This document shows, piece after piece, positions 32,951 to 41,717 of a stretch of DNA of 64,000 nt; position 1 is the stretch's first letter; each line of letters opens with the position of its first letter. Made by a program: the position numbers and the translations under genes. This DNA comes from Amycolatopsis iheyensis (GTDB lineage: Bacteria; Actinomycetota; Actinomycetes; Mycobacteriales; Pseudonocardiaceae): contig NZ_JAMXQV010000006.1 in NCBI RefSeq assembly GCF_024703995.1, positions 310,001 to 374,000 on the forward strand, in the 5' to 3' direction. The notes beneath the pieces were generated by a model. It was not told the DNA's origin. It ran no database searches and saw only the letters and a program-made list of their open reading frames with translations.

Positions 32951-33793
32951 ATGTCGACCAGGAACTCCGCCCGATGGCGGCGGACCGCCCGCCTGCTGGT
33001 GGCCCCCGCGGCCCTGCTCGTGGCAGGCGCCGTGGTGACCGCACCGCAGAGCCAGGCCGCACCCGCCACGACGCTGGCCTCCTTCAGCGACGACTTCGAC
33101 GGCGCCGCCGGCAGCGGCGTCGACGGGTCGAAGTGGGTCCACGAGACCGGCGACAACGTGAACAACCACGAACGGCAGTGGTACACCGACGGCACCGCCA
33201 ACGCGGCGCTCGACGGCCAAGGCCACCTCGTGATCACCGCGAAGAAGGAGAACAGCGGGAACAACTGCTGGTACGGCGCCTGCGAGTACACCTCGGCCCG
33301 GCTCAACACCTCCGGCAAGTTCACCGCGTCCTCCGGGCACATCGAGGCCCGGATGAAGCTGCCGCGCGGGCAGGGCATGTGGCCCGCGTTCTGGATGCTC
33401 GGCTCCGACATCGGCAGCGCCGGCTGGCCGCAGTGCGGCGAGATCGACATCATGGAGAACGTCGGGTTCGAGCCGAACACGGTGCACGGCACGATCCACG
33501 GCCCCGGTTACTCGGGTTCCGGCGGCATCGGCGCGGCGTACAACGGGCCGAACTTCTCCGACGACTTCCACACCTACGCGATCGACTGGTCGCAGGACAA
33601 GATCGTCTGGTCGGTCGACGGCAACGCCTACCAGACCCGCACGCCGGCGGACGTCGGCGGCAGCCAGTGGGTGTTCAACCACGACTTCTTCGTGATCCTG
33701 AACCTCGCGGTGGGCGGCTACTGGCCGGGCGACCCGGACAGCAGCACCCAGTTCCCGCAGCAGCTGGTGGTCGACTACGTCCACGTGAGCTGA
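32951..33793 (+). CDS. secreted GH16 family endo-beta-glucanase (laminarinase type)
   Basis: A 280-residue exported beta-jellyroll glycosidase that would cut beta-1,3 or mixed beta-1,3/1,4-glucans outside the cell. The signal peptide spans about residues 1-36 (ending SQA-A). The GH16 catalytic signature is GEIDIMENVG (about 160), where the first Glu is the nucleophile and the second the acid/base. Substrate-cleft patterns include ASSGHIEARMKLPRGQGMWPAFWMLG and FVILNLAVGGYWPGDPD. There is no carbohydrate-binding domain. The extended EIDIMEN spacing (E-x-D-x-x-E) is that of laminarinases rather than lichenases. Confidence 0.93.
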   Translation: MSTRNSARWRRTARLLVAPAALLVAGAVVTAPQSQAAPATTLASFSDDFDGAAGSGVDGSKWVHETGDNVNNHERQWYTDGTANAALDGQGHLVITAKKENSGNNCWYGACEYTSARLNTSGKFTASSGHIEARMKLPRGQGMWPAFWMLGSDIGSAGWPQCGEIDIMENVGFEPNTVHGTIHGPGYSGSGGIGAAYNGPNFSDDFHTYAIDWSQDKIVWSVDGNAYQTRTPADVGGSQWVFNHDFFVILNLAVGGYWPGDPDSSTQFPQQLVVDYVHVS

Positions 33794-33806
33794 GCGGTCC
33801 GGACCA

Positions 33807-33854
33807 GCGGGACCGGCCTTCCTCCGCGCGCGGTGCGAGGGGGGCCGGTCCCGC
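33807..33854. terminator. 12-bp stem hairpin after GH16
   Basis: GCGGGACCGGCC (33807-33818) and GGCCGGTCCCGC (33843-33854) are exact reverse complements with a 24-base loop, starting 14 bases after the GH16 stop codon. A typical actinomycete terminator without U-tract. Confidence 0.75.
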
Positions 33855-33858
33855 GCCA

Positions 33859-33893
33859 GTTCTGGTACAGAACCGGGACAATTCTGGTTCAGA
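33859..33893. promoter_or_regulatory. repeated TTCTGGTnCAGA operator upstream of the carboxypeptidase
   Basis: GTTCTGGTACAGAAC (33859-33873) has perfect 6-bp arms around GTA. A second copy TTCTGGTTCAGA lies at 33882-33893, exactly 22 bp (two helical turns) on. They lie 92-126 bases upstream of the carboxypeptidase start. Two phased palindromes suggest a dimeric regulator binding one face of the DNA. Confidence 0.6.
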
Positions 33894-33984
33894 CCTGTCG
33901 AACAACCCCGACGGCCCGGCGATCTTCCCCGGACACAGTGATCGGTGAGCGCACCTGCTGCGCCCCGGCACCCGGAGGAGACCC

Positions 33985-34902
33985 ATGGCCCGTTCCCGCA
34001 TCGCACCCGTCGCCGGCGGGATCGCCGCCGCCGTCGCGGTGGCTCTCGCCGCGGCTTGCTGGGTGCTCTTCCCACCCACCGTCGACGGCTACCCCAGCGC
34101 TCGGCCCGCCGTCGACCTGTCGCTGCCGTGGCCCGACGAAGGCCAGGCCAGCGCCGAAGTCCAAGGGCTGGGCTCGCTCGGCAGCCGCGGAGACCAGCGG
34201 CCGGTGCCGATCGCCAGCGTCACCAAGGTGATGACCGCCCACGTGGTGCTGAAGGACCACCCGCTCGCCGCGGGTGAGACGGGCCCGATGATCACCGTCG
34301 ACGACCAGGCCGACGCCGAATCGACGTCCCGCGAGGAGTCGACCGTGGCGTTGCGGGCCGGGCGGCAGGTGAGCGAGCGCGACCTGCTGGCCCTGATGCT
34401 CGTCCCCTCCGGCAACAACGCCGCCCGGCTGCTCGCCCGCTGGGACGCCGGCAGCCAGGACGCCTTCGTCGGGAAGATGAACCGCGAGGCCGCCGCGCTG
34501 GGCATGACGGACACGACCTACACCGGCGCCAGCGGCGTCGAGGACTCGACCACGAGCACCGCCACCGACCAGCTGCGCCTGGCCCGCGAAGTGATGCGCA
34601 ACGCCGTGATCCGCGACATCGTCGCGACGCCGAGCCTGCGCGTCGACGGCGTGCCCGGCGTCGTCAACACGAACACCCTCCTCGGCCGGGACGGCGTGAT
34701 CGGGCTGAAGACCGGTTCGTCGACCGCGGCCGGCGGGGCGCTGATGTGGGCGGCGAAGGGCCCGGGCGACGCGCTCATCCTCGGCGTCGTCCTGCACCAG
34801 AACCCGGGCGGCAGCCCGGCGCAAGGGTTGCGGGCCGCGCTCGAAAACAGCGAGACGTTGATTTCGGCGATCCAGCGAGAGCTGCCGGCGGCCACCCGAT
34901 GA
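33985..34902 (+). CDS. D-alanyl-D-alanine carboxypeptidase
   Basis: A 305-residue exported low-molecular-weight penicillin-binding protein that trims D-Ala from peptidoglycan stem peptides. One N-terminal membrane segment (VAGGIAAAVAVALAAACWVLF) precedes the S11 peptidase domain. All three motifs are intact: SxxK in IASVTKVM (near 77), SxN in VPSGNNAA (near 148) and KTG in GLKTGSS (near 240). There is no C-terminal PBP5-like domain. Its stop overlaps the next gene by four bases. Phased operator-like repeats lie upstream. Confidence 0.9.
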   Translation: MARSRIAPVAGGIAAAVAVALAAACWVLFPPTVDGYPSARPAVDLSLPWPDEGQASAEVQGLGSLGSRGDQRPVPIASVTKVMTAHVVLKDHPLAAGETGPMITVDDQADAESTSREESTVALRAGRQVSERDLLALMLVPSGNNAARLLARWDAGSQDAFVGKMNREAAALGMTDTTYTGASGVEDSTTSTATDQLRLAREVMRNAVIRDIVATPSLRVDGVPGVVNTNTLLGRDGVIGLKTGSSTAAGGALMWAAKGPGDALILGVVLHQNPGGSPAQGLRAALENSETLISAIQRELPAATR

Positions 34903-35843
34903 CCGCGGTGCACTCTCCGGAGCGAGCCACCTGGCGACGCGGCCGAGTGATCGCCGTGTGTTCAGCGCTGACGGCGCTGGTGCTGCTCGCGCACTCCCTG
35001 GTGCCGAACTGGCTCGGCAACGCGGGCAGCCTGCTCGAGACGTTCCTGCCGTGGACCGGCTTGCTGGTGCTCCCGCTGCTGGTCGCGGCCCTGGTCCGGC
35101 GTTCGGCGCTCGCGCTGGTGTCGCTGCTGCTGCCGGCCCTGGCGTGGGGTGGTTCCTTCGGCGGACGGCTGTTCGACCGGACCGGACCCGGCGGCGACCT
35201 CACGATCGTTTCGCACAACGTCAACGACGAGAACCCGGACCCGGCCGGCACCGCCCGCGCCCTGGCCGCGTCCGGCGCGCAGGTGATCGCGTTGGAGGAG
35301 CTGAAGAAGCCGGAGATCCCAAAGTACGAGGACGCGCTCGCCGCGCGGTACCCGCACCACTCGGTGCAGGGGACGGTGGGCGTCTGGAGCACGTTCCCGC
35401 TGGACGACACGCGGCCGGTGGAGATCATGCCGTGGACGCGGGCGCTGCGGACCACAGTGGACACTCCGCGGGGCCCGGTCGCGGTGTTCGTGGCGCACCT
35501 GCCGTCGGTGCGGGTCCGGCTCGACGCTGGCTTCACGGCGAACGGCCGCGACGAAGCGATCGGCCGGCTCGCGAACGCGGTGGCGGCGGAGCGCTCACCC
35601 CGCACGGTGCTGGTCGGCGACTTCAACGGCACGGCGGACGACCGGGCGCTGGAGCCGATCACCACGCGGATGCGATCCGCGCAGGAGCAGGCCGGGGACG
35701 GCTTCGGCTTCAGCTGGCCGGCCGGCTTGCCGATGGCGCGGATCGACCAGGTTTTCGTGGCGGGCGTCCGGCCGACGGCGTCGTGGACCCTGCCTGCCAC
35801 GGGGAGCGACCACCTCCCGGTGGCGGCTTCACTCGCCCTCTGA
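34899..35843 (+). CDS. membrane-anchored endonuclease/exonuclease/phosphatase family protein
   Basis: A 314-residue protein with three N-terminal hydrophobic helices (about 18-100) followed by an outer EEP-fold hydrolase domain (about 105-314). The active-site pattern is visible in DLTIVSHNVNDENPD, VIALEELKKPEI, VLVGDFNGTADD and TGSDHLPVAASL, matching Asn, Glu, Asp-x-Asn and the final Asp-His of this metal-dependent family. The substrate may be a phospholipid, nucleic acid or phosphodiester outside the cell. ATG 34899 overlaps the carboxypeptidase stop (ATGA), so the two are coupled, suggesting a cell-envelope role. Confidence 0.88.
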   Translation: MTAVHSPERATWRRGRVIAVCSALTALVLLAHSLVPNWLGNAGSLLETFLPWTGLLVLPLLVAALVRRSALALVSLLLPALAWGGSFGGRLFDRTGPGGDLTIVSHNVNDENPDPAGTARALAASGAQVIALEELKKPEIPKYEDALAARYPHHSVQGTVGVWSTFPLDDTRPVEIMPWTRALRTTVDTPRGPVAVFVAHLPSVRVRLDAGFTANGRDEAIGRLANAVAAERSPRTVLVGDFNGTADDRALEPITTRMRSAQEQAGDGFGFSWPAGLPMARIDQVFVAGVRPTASWTLPATGSDHLPVAASLAL

Positions 35844-35984
35844 GCCCCCGCTTTGTGCACCTGAACACCGCGCTCAGCCCCCTTCCGGTGAATTCCCCAC
35901 GACGTCCTCCGCTGGTCGGCGGCACCGCCGAGCACTGAACGCGCGTGACTAGACCGTTACGCGGCCCAGGCTTGACCCCGTCGG

Positions 35985-35998
35985 TGTTATCGCTAACA
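35985..35998. promoter_or_regulatory. LacI-type operator TGTTATCGCTAACA
   Basis: A 14-bp palindrome with central CG in the promoter gap before the second LacI gene, 61 bases from its first start codon. It matches 21699-21712 and 37160-37173. It suggests autoregulation of the LacI gene. Confidence 0.8.
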
Positions 35999-36058
35999 CT
36001 GACTCCTCGCCGTCACCCGTACAGGTGACGCGGACCACTTCGAACCAAACGAAGAACC

Positions 36059-37120
36059 GTGCGAAAGGGGATGCCGGTGGCCGAACGATCCCGCTCCGGC
36101 GGCCCCGTCAGGGTGACCGCCGCCGGCACTCGGCAGCCCAGCCTGACCGACGTCGCGGGTGTGGCGGGCGTGTCCCACATGACCGTCTCCCGGGTGATCA
36201 ACGGGACCGGCCCGGTGCGCCCCGAAACCCGCGCCCGGGTCCTCGCCGCCATCGAGGAACTGGGCTACCGCCCCAACTCCGCGGCTCGCGCGCTCGTCAC
36301 CGGGCGGACCGGCACGCTCGGCGTCGTCGCGCTCGAATCCAACCTGTACGGTCCGGCCAGCACGCTCTACGGCATCGAGAACGCCGCCCGCGAAGCCGGG
36401 TACGCGATCACGATCTCCAGTGTGAGCCGGCCGGGCCGCTCGTCGATCGCCGACGCGGTGGAGAACCTCCGTCGGCAGGCGGTCGAAGGCATCATCGTCA
36501 TCGCCCCGCACGTCACCGCGGGCCGCGCCCTCGAAGCCGCGCCCGCGGACTTCCCGGTCGTGGCGGTCGGGGGCGGTGAGGCCGCGCCGGTCCCGGTCAT
36601 CTCCGTCGACCAGCGCGACGGCGCCCGCCGCGCCACCGAGCACCTCCTGGCGCTGGGGCACCGCACCGTCTGGCACGTCGCCGGGCCGGAGGACTGGCTG
36701 GAGGCCCGCGACCGCGAGCTCGGCTGGCGGGAAACGCTGGAACGCCACGGCGCGGGAGTGCCGAGGGTGATCCAGGGCGACTGGAGCTCGCGCTCCGGCT
36801 ACGAGGCGGGGCGAACCCTCGCCAAGGAACGCGACCTCGACGCCGTCTTCGCCGGCAACGACCAGATGGCGCTCGGCCTGCTCCGCGCGTTCGCCGAGGC
36901 CGGCATCTCGGTGCCGCGCGACGTGCGCGTCGCCGGGTTCGACGACGTGCCCGAGGCGGCGTACTTCACGCCGCCGCTCACCACGGTGCGCCAGGACTTC
37001 ATCGAAGTCGGCCGGCGCACGTTCGGCCTGCTCACCGAGCGGTTGGGTGGGGGCGACCGGCACGCGCGCGCCCTGGTCGTGCCCGAGCTGATCGTGCGCG
37101 AAAGCACCGGGCCGCGTTAG
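36059..37120 (+). CDS. LacI family transcriptional regulator (copy 2), arabinose locus
   Basis: A regulator of about 353 residues with HTH PSLTDVAGVAGVSHMTVSRVINGTGPVRPETRARVLAAIEELGYRPN and an effector domain like copy 1 at 20580 (TGTLGVVALESNLYGPASTLYGIENAAREAGY ... FAGNDQMALGLLRAF ... GFDDVPEAAYFTPPLTTVRQDF). The DNA-recognition helix is the same as in copy 1. Three starts are possible: GTG 36059, ATG 36071 and GTG 36077. AAGGGG lies six bases before 36077, which fits best for ribosome spacing. Operators lie just upstream (35985) and downstream before the binding-protein gene (37160). It is the likely repressor of the arabinose island. Confidence 0.9.
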   Translation: MRKGMPVAERSRSGGPVRVTAAGTRQPSLTDVAGVAGVSHMTVSRVINGTGPVRPETRARVLAAIEELGYRPNSAARALVTGRTGTLGVVALESNLYGPASTLYGIENAAREAGYAITISSVSRPGRSSIADAVENLRRQAVEGIIVIAPHVTAGRALEAAPADFPVVAVGGGEAAPVPVISVDQRDGARRATEHLLALGHRTVWHVAGPEDWLEARDRELGWRETLERHGAGVPRVIQGDWSSRSGYEAGRTLAKERDLDAVFAGNDQMALGLLRAFAEAGISVPRDVRVAGFDDVPEAAYFTPPLTTVRQDFIEVGRRTFGLLTERLGGGDRHARALVVPELIVRESTGPR

Positions 37121-37159
37121 CACCGCGAACGCGCCCCGCAGAAGAAGACCAGCTCTGAA

Positions 37160-37173
37160 TGTTAACGCTAACA
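37160..37173. promoter_or_regulatory. LacI-type operator TGTTAACGCTAACA
   Basis: A 14-bp palindrome around a central CG, 31 bases upstream of the GTG start of the YtfQ-like binding protein. It matches the sites at 21699 and 35985. Its position would let the LacI protein block transcription of the transporter and arabinose genes. Confidence 0.85.
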
Positions 37174-37203
37174 GAATTGATCACCGTCGATCGAGGAGTG
37201 AAC

Positions 37204-38178
37204 GTGCTGAAGAAGCGATGGGCCGCCGCGGCGGCTGCGGCGGCCGGATTGGTGCTGCTCACCGCCTGCGGGAGTGGTGGTTCCTCCGGTGGCTCCGGCG
37301 GAGCGATCACGCTCGGGTTCGCCCAGGTGGGCGCCGAGAGCGGGTGGCGGACGGCGAACACGAAGTCGATCCAGGAGTCGGCGAAGACCGCCGGCGTCGA
37401 GCTGAAGTTCTCCGACGCGCAGCAGAAGCAGGAGAACCAGATCTCCGCGATCCGCTCCTACATCCAGCAGAAGGTCAAGGTCATCGCCTTCTCGCCGGTG
37501 GTGGAGTCCGGCTGGGACACCGTCCTCAAGGAAGCGAAGACGGCCAACATCCCGGTCATCCTCACCGACCGCGCGATCGACTCGCCGGACAAGTCGCTCT
37601 ACAAGACCTTCCTCGGCTCGGACTTCATCGCCGAGGGCAAGAAGGCGGGGGAGTGGCTGACCAAGGAGTTCGGCAGCGCCACCGGCCAGGTCAACATCGT
37701 CGAGCTGCAGGGCACCACGGGCTCGGCCCCGGCGAACGACCGCAAGAAGGGCTTCGCGGACGTCATCGCGGCGGACCCGAAGTACAAGATCGTCGCGTCG
37801 CAGACCGGTGAGTTCACCCGCGCCAAGGGCAAGGAGGTCATGGAGGCCTTCCTCAAGTCCCAGCCCAAGATCGACGTCCTCTACGCGCACAACGACGACA
37901 TGGCGCTCGGCGCCATCGAGGCCATCGAGGCCGCGGGCAAGGTGCCGGGCAAGGACATCAAGATCGTCTCGGTCGACGGCGTCAAGGACGCGCTGACCGC
38001 GCTGGCCGACGGCAAGATCAACCACGTCGTCGAGTGCAACCCGCTGCTCGGCCCGCAGCTGATGGACCTGGTGAAGAAGGTCGTCGCGGGCGAGCAGGTC
38101 CCGGCCCGCATCGAAACCCAGGAGACCGAGTTCGACCAGGCGTCGGCCAAGGCCGCGCTGCCGCAGCGGCAGTACTGA
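37204..38178 (+). CDS. ytfQ: sugar ABC transporter binding lipoprotein, YtfQ-like
   Basis: A 324-residue periplasmic-binding-type lipoprotein with lipobox LVLLTACGS (Cys near residue 21). The mature part is very similar to E. coli YtfQ, the galactofuranose receptor: GFAQVGAESGWRTANTKSIQESA, FSDAQQKQENQISAIRSYI, FSPVVESGWDTVLKEAK, VELQGTTGSAPANDRKKGFADVI and YAHNDDMALGAIEAI. In this setting its ligand is probably arabinofuranose or another furanose released by the GH51 enzyme. GTG 37204 follows GAGGAG with six-base spacing. It heads an operon that runs with overlaps into the ATPase and two permeases. Confidence 0.9.
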   Translation: MLKKRWAAAAAAAAGLVLLTACGSGGSSGGSGGAITLGFAQVGAESGWRTANTKSIQESAKTAGVELKFSDAQQKQENQISAIRSYIQQKVKVIAFSPVVESGWDTVLKEAKTANIPVILTDRAIDSPDKSLYKTFLGSDFIAEGKKAGEWLTKEFGSATGQVNIVELQGTTGSAPANDRKKGFADVIAADPKYKIVASQTGEFTRAKGKEVMEAFLKSQPKIDVLYAHNDDMALGAIEAIEAAGKVPGKDIKIVSVDGVKDALTALADGKINHVVECNPLLGPQLMDLVKKVVAGEQVPARIETQETEFDQASAKAALPQRQY

Positions 38179-38188
38179 GAGGCCCGGC

Positions 38189-39703
38189 GTGTCCACTGAG
38201 CTGCTCACCATGTCCGGCATCCGCAAGGAGTTCCCCGGCGTCCTCGCCCTCGACGGCGTCGACTTCCGCCTGTTCGCGGGCGAGGTCCACGCGCTGATGG
38301 GGGAGAACGGCGCCGGCAAGTCCACCCTGATCAAGGTGCTGACCGGGGTGTACGGGGTGGACGCGGGCACGATCACCCTCGCCGGGACCGCCGTCGCCTT
38401 CGGCGGCCCCGGCGAGGCCCAGCGGGCCGGCGTCAGCACGGTCTACCAGGAGGTCAACCTCTGCCCGAACCTGTCCGTGGCCGAGAACGTCTGCCTCGGG
38501 CGGGAACCCCGCCGCTTCGGCCGCATCCAGTGGGGCCCGATGCGGCGGCGGGCCGAAGAGCTCCTCGCCCGCCTCGACGTCCACGTCGACGTCTCGGCCG
38601 AGCTGAGCACCTGCTCGATCGCGGTGCAGCAGCTGGTCGCGATCGCCCGCGCGCTCGACGTCGACGCGCGGGTGCTGGTGCTCGACGAGCCGACGTCCAG
38701 TTTGGACACCGGCGAGGTCGAGCAGCTGCTGAAGGTCGTCCGGTCCCTGCGCGAGCAGGGCCTGGCGATCCTGTTCGTCTCCCACTTCATCGACCAGGTC
38801 TTCGCCGTCGCCGACCGGATGACCGTGCTGCGCAACGGAAAGCTGATCGGCGAGTACCGCACCGCGGACATCACGCCGGTCGACCTCGTCACCAAGATGA
38901 TCGGCAAGGAGCTCCAGGTCCTCGAAGACCTGGAGGATTCCGGCCCGACCCGCGCCGAGGTCGCGGACGCGCCGGTGCTCCTGTCCGCCGAGGACCTCGG
39001 GCGCAAGGGCGGTGTCGAGCCGTTCAGCCTGGACATCCACGCCGGCGAGGTCGTCGGCCTGGCCGGGCTGCTCGGCTCGGGACGTACCGAGCTGGCCCGG
39101 CTGCTCTTCGGCGCCGACCACGCCGACAGCGGGTCCGTCCGGGTGGACGGCGAACCCACGAACCTGCGCACCCCGCGTGCCGGGCTCGACCACCGGATCG
39201 CGTTCTGCTCCGAGAACCGCAAGACCGAGGGCCTGGTCGAGGAACTGACCGTCCGGGAGAACATCGTGCTGGCGCTCCAAGCCTCACGAGGCTGGGCGCG
39301 GCCGCTGTCCCGCCGCCGCCAGGACGAGATCGCCGGCAAGTACGTCAAGGCGCTCGACATCCGCCCGGCCGACCCCGAGGCGTTGGTGGGCAACCTTTCC
39401 GGCGGCAACCAGCAGAAGGTGCTGCTGGCTCGCTGGCTCATCACCGAACCGCGGCTGCTCATCCTCGACGAGCCGACCCGCGGCATCGACATCGGCGCCA
39501 AGACCGAGATCCAGCGGCTCGTCACGCAGCTTTCGGGCGACGGGATGGCCGTGCTGTTCATCTCCGCCGAGCTGGAGGAGGTCCTGCGGCTGAGCCACCG
39601 CGTGGTCGTGCTGCGTGACCGGAAGGTCGTGGCCCAGCGGGACAACCAGGGGCTCACCGCCGACGACATCATGGCCACGATGGCCGAGGGAGCCGTCTCA
39701 TGA
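38189..39703 (+). CDS. ytfR: sugar ABC transporter ATPase, YtfR-like (double domain)
   Basis: A 504-residue ATPase with two fused nucleotide-binding domains, as in ribose/galactofuranose-type importers. The N-terminal Walker A is GENGAGKST (near 38), with Walker B VLVLDEPTSSLD. The second half has a degenerate Walker A region (GLLGSGRTEL), the ABC signature LSGGNQQKV and Walker [13 protein letters not shown]. The start is GTG 38189 with AGAGG before it. The stop overlaps the next permease start by four bases (ATGA). It powers the YtfQ-type importer. Confidence 0.92.
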   Translation: MSTELLTMSGIRKEFPGVLALDGVDFRLFAGEVHALMGENGAGKSTLIKVLTGVYGVDAGTITLAGTAVAFGGPGEAQRAGVSTVYQEVNLCPNLSVAENVCLGREPRRFGRIQWGPMRRRAEELLARLDVHVDVSAELSTCSIAVQQLVAIARALDVDARVLVLDEPTSSLDTGEVEQLLKVVRSLREQGLAILFVSHFIDQVFAVADRMTVLRNGKLIGEYRTADITPVDLVTKMIGKELQVLEDLEDSGPTRAEVADAPVLLSAEDLGRKGGVEPFSLDIHAGEVVGLAGLLGSGRTELARLLFGADHADSGSVRVDGEPTNLRTPRAGLDHRIAFCSENRKTEGLVEELTVRENIVLALQASRGWARPLSRRRQDEIAGKYVKALDIRPADPEALVGNLSGGNQQKVLLARWLITEPRLLILDEPTRGIDIGAKTEIQRLVTQLSGDGMAVLFISAELEEVLRLSHRVVVLRDRKVVAQRDNQGLTADDIMATMAEGAVS

Positions 39704-40734
39704 CCAAGCACCGGTTGTTCTGGCCCGTGGTGGCGCTGCTCGCGCTGCTGCTGGGCGACCTGATCGCCAGCCCTGCGTTCTTCTCGATCGAAGTACGCGA
39801 CGGCCACCTCTACGGGAACCTCGTCGACATCCTCAAGAACGGCGCCCCGCTGGTCCTCATCGCGATCGGCATGACGCTGGTCATCGCCACCCGCGGCATC
39901 GACCTGTCGGTCGGCGCGGTCGTCGCGATCAGCGGCTCGCTCGCCTGCCTGTGGATCGCCGACCACCCCGACGGCCTGGGCGCGACGCTCGTCGCGGTCG
40001 GCCTGGCGCTCGGGTTGTCGCTGGTGCTCGGGGTGTGGAACGGCTGGCTCGTCGCCGCACTCGGCATCCAGCCGATCATCGCCACGCTCATCCTCATGGT
40101 CGCCGGCCGCGGCATCGCCCAGCTGATCTCCGGCGGCCAGATCATCACCATCAACTCCGGCCCGTACGAGTGGATCGGCAGCGGGTTCCTCTTCACCCTG
40201 CCCAGCGCGATCCTCATCGCCCTCGCGGTGTTCGTGCTCGCCTCGCTCCTGGTCCGCCGCTCCGCGCTCGGCCTGCTCGTCGAGGCCGTCGGCGGCAACC
40301 CCGAAGCCAGCCGGCTGGCCGGGCTCCGCTCGGCGCGGCTGACCTGGCTCGTCTACGTCTTCTGCGGGCTGTGCGCGGGCATCGCCGGGTTGATGATCAG
40401 CGCGAACGTGCACAGCGCCGACGCCAACCACGCCGGGTTGTTCATCGAGCTCGACGCGATCCTCGCCGTGGTCGTCGGCGGCACCCAGCTGACCGGCGGC
40501 CGCTTCTCCCTCGGCGGCGCGGTGATCGGCGCGCTGCTCATCCAGACGCTCACCACCACCGTCTACGCCCTCGGCATCCCGCCCGAGGCGATCATGCTGT
40601 TCAAGGCCCTGGTCGTGCTCGCGGTGTGCCTGCTCCAGTCGCCCGCCTTCCGCCGGAAGCTCCGGCGGCGCACCACCCGGCCGGCCTCGCCGGCCCCCGC
40701 GTCGGCTCCGGAAAAGGTGGAGGTCACGGCATGA
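39700..40734 (+). CDS. ytfT: sugar ABC transporter permease, YtfT-like
   Basis: A 344-residue membrane permease of the ribose/xylose/galactoside branch (BPD_transp_2). Typical signatures are GMTLVIATRGIDLSVGAVVAISGSLAC near residue 55 and the late loop VVVGGTQLTGGRFSLGGAVIGALLIQTL. About eight to ten hydrophobic segments are visible. It overlaps the ATPase gene at its start and the second permease gene at its end (both ATGA), so all are translated together. With the next gene it forms a heterodimeric channel, as in E. coli YtfT-YjfF. Confidence 0.92.
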   Translation: MTKHRLFWPVVALLALLLGDLIASPAFFSIEVRDGHLYGNLVDILKNGAPLVLIAIGMTLVIATRGIDLSVGAVVAISGSLACLWIADHPDGLGATLVAVGLALGLSLVLGVWNGWLVAALGIQPIIATLILMVAGRGIAQLISGGQIITINSGPYEWIGSGFLFTLPSAILIALAVFVLASLLVRRSALGLLVEAVGGNPEASRLAGLRSARLTWLVYVFCGLCAGIAGLMISANVHSADANHAGLFIELDAILAVVVGGTQLTGGRFSLGGAVIGALLIQTLTTTVYALGIPPEAIMLFKALVVLAVCLLQSPAFRRKLRRRTTRPASPAPASAPEKVEVTA

Positions 40735-41717
40735 CCACGCTCGCCCGCGTCAAGGGCTACCGGCCGCAGCAGCGGCACGTGCCGATCCTGGCGACCATGG
40801 CGTTGCTGATCGCCGCCTACATCTTCGGCGCGGCCCAGTACGACGCCTTCGGCTCCGGGCAGGTCGTGCTCGACCTGTTCATCAACAACGCCTTCCTGCT
40901 CGTGGTGGCGGTCGGGATGACGTTCGTGATCCTCACCGGCGGCATCGACCTGTCCGTCGGCTCGGTCGTCGCACTGTCCACAGTGGTCTCCGGCGACCTG
41001 ATGCAGAAGCACGGCTGGTCCGCGTACGCGGCCATCGTGGTGGTCCTGGTGATCGGCGCGCTGCTCGGCGCCGGGATGGGTGCGCTCATCCACTTCTTCG
41101 AGATCCAGCCGTTCATCGCCACCCTGATCGGGATGTTCTTCGCTCGCGGCCTCTGCTACACGATCAGCACCGAGGCGTACTCGATCGACAACCCGACGAT
41201 CGCCACCCTCGCCCAGACGCAGATCCCGTTGGGCGGCGAGCTGCACATCTCGATCAGTGTCGTCGTCGCGCTGATCGTCGTCCTCGCGGCGGTGTACGTC
41301 CTGGCCTTCACGCGGTTCGGGCGCACGGTCTACTCGATCGGCGGCAACGCGCAGTCCGCGATGCTGATGGGCCTCAAGACCGGCCGCACCAAGATCGCCG
41401 TGTACACGATCAGCGGGTTCTGCTCGGCCCTCGGCGGCCTGCTTCTCGTGCTGTACAAGTCTTCCGGCGACCCGCTCAACGGCGTCGGCCTGGAGCTGAC
41501 CGCGATCGCCGCGGTGGTCATCGGCGGCACCATCCTCACCGGCGGCTCCGGCTACGTGCTGGGCACCGTGCTCGGGATCATGGTGCTGGGCATCATCCAG
41601 ACGCTGATCACCTTCGACGGCACCCTCAACTCCTGGTGGACCTCGATCATCACCGGAGCCCTCCTGTTCGTCTTCATCGTCCTGCAGCGCCTCGTCACCC
41701 GAGGGAGCCACCGATGA
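40731..41717 (+). CDS. yjfF: sugar ABC transporter permease, YjfF-like
   Basis: A 328-residue permease of the same family, second channel subunit of the YtfQRT-YjfF type importer. Signatures are GMTFVILTGGIDLSVGSVVALSTVVSG, FIATLIGMFFARGLCYTIS (characteristic of the YjfF branch) and VVIGGTILTGGSGYVLGTVLGIMVLGIIQTLI. Its stop overlaps the GH51 gene start by four bases (ATGA), linking a transporter and a secreted glycosidase in one translational unit. Confidence 0.92.
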   Translation: MTTLARVKGYRPQQRHVPILATMALLIAAYIFGAAQYDAFGSGQVVLDLFINNAFLLVVAVGMTFVILTGGIDLSVGSVVALSTVVSGDLMQKHGWSAYAAIVVVLVIGALLGAGMGALIHFFEIQPFIATLIGMFFARGLCYTISTEAYSIDNPTIATLAQTQIPLGGELHISISVVVALIVVLAAVYVLAFTRFGRTVYSIGGNAQSAMLMGLKTGRTKIAVYTISGFCSALGGLLLVLYKSSGDPLNGVGLELTAIAAVVIGGTILTGGSGYVLGTVLGIMVLGIIQTLITFDGTLNSWWTSIITGALLFVFIVLQRLVTRGSHR

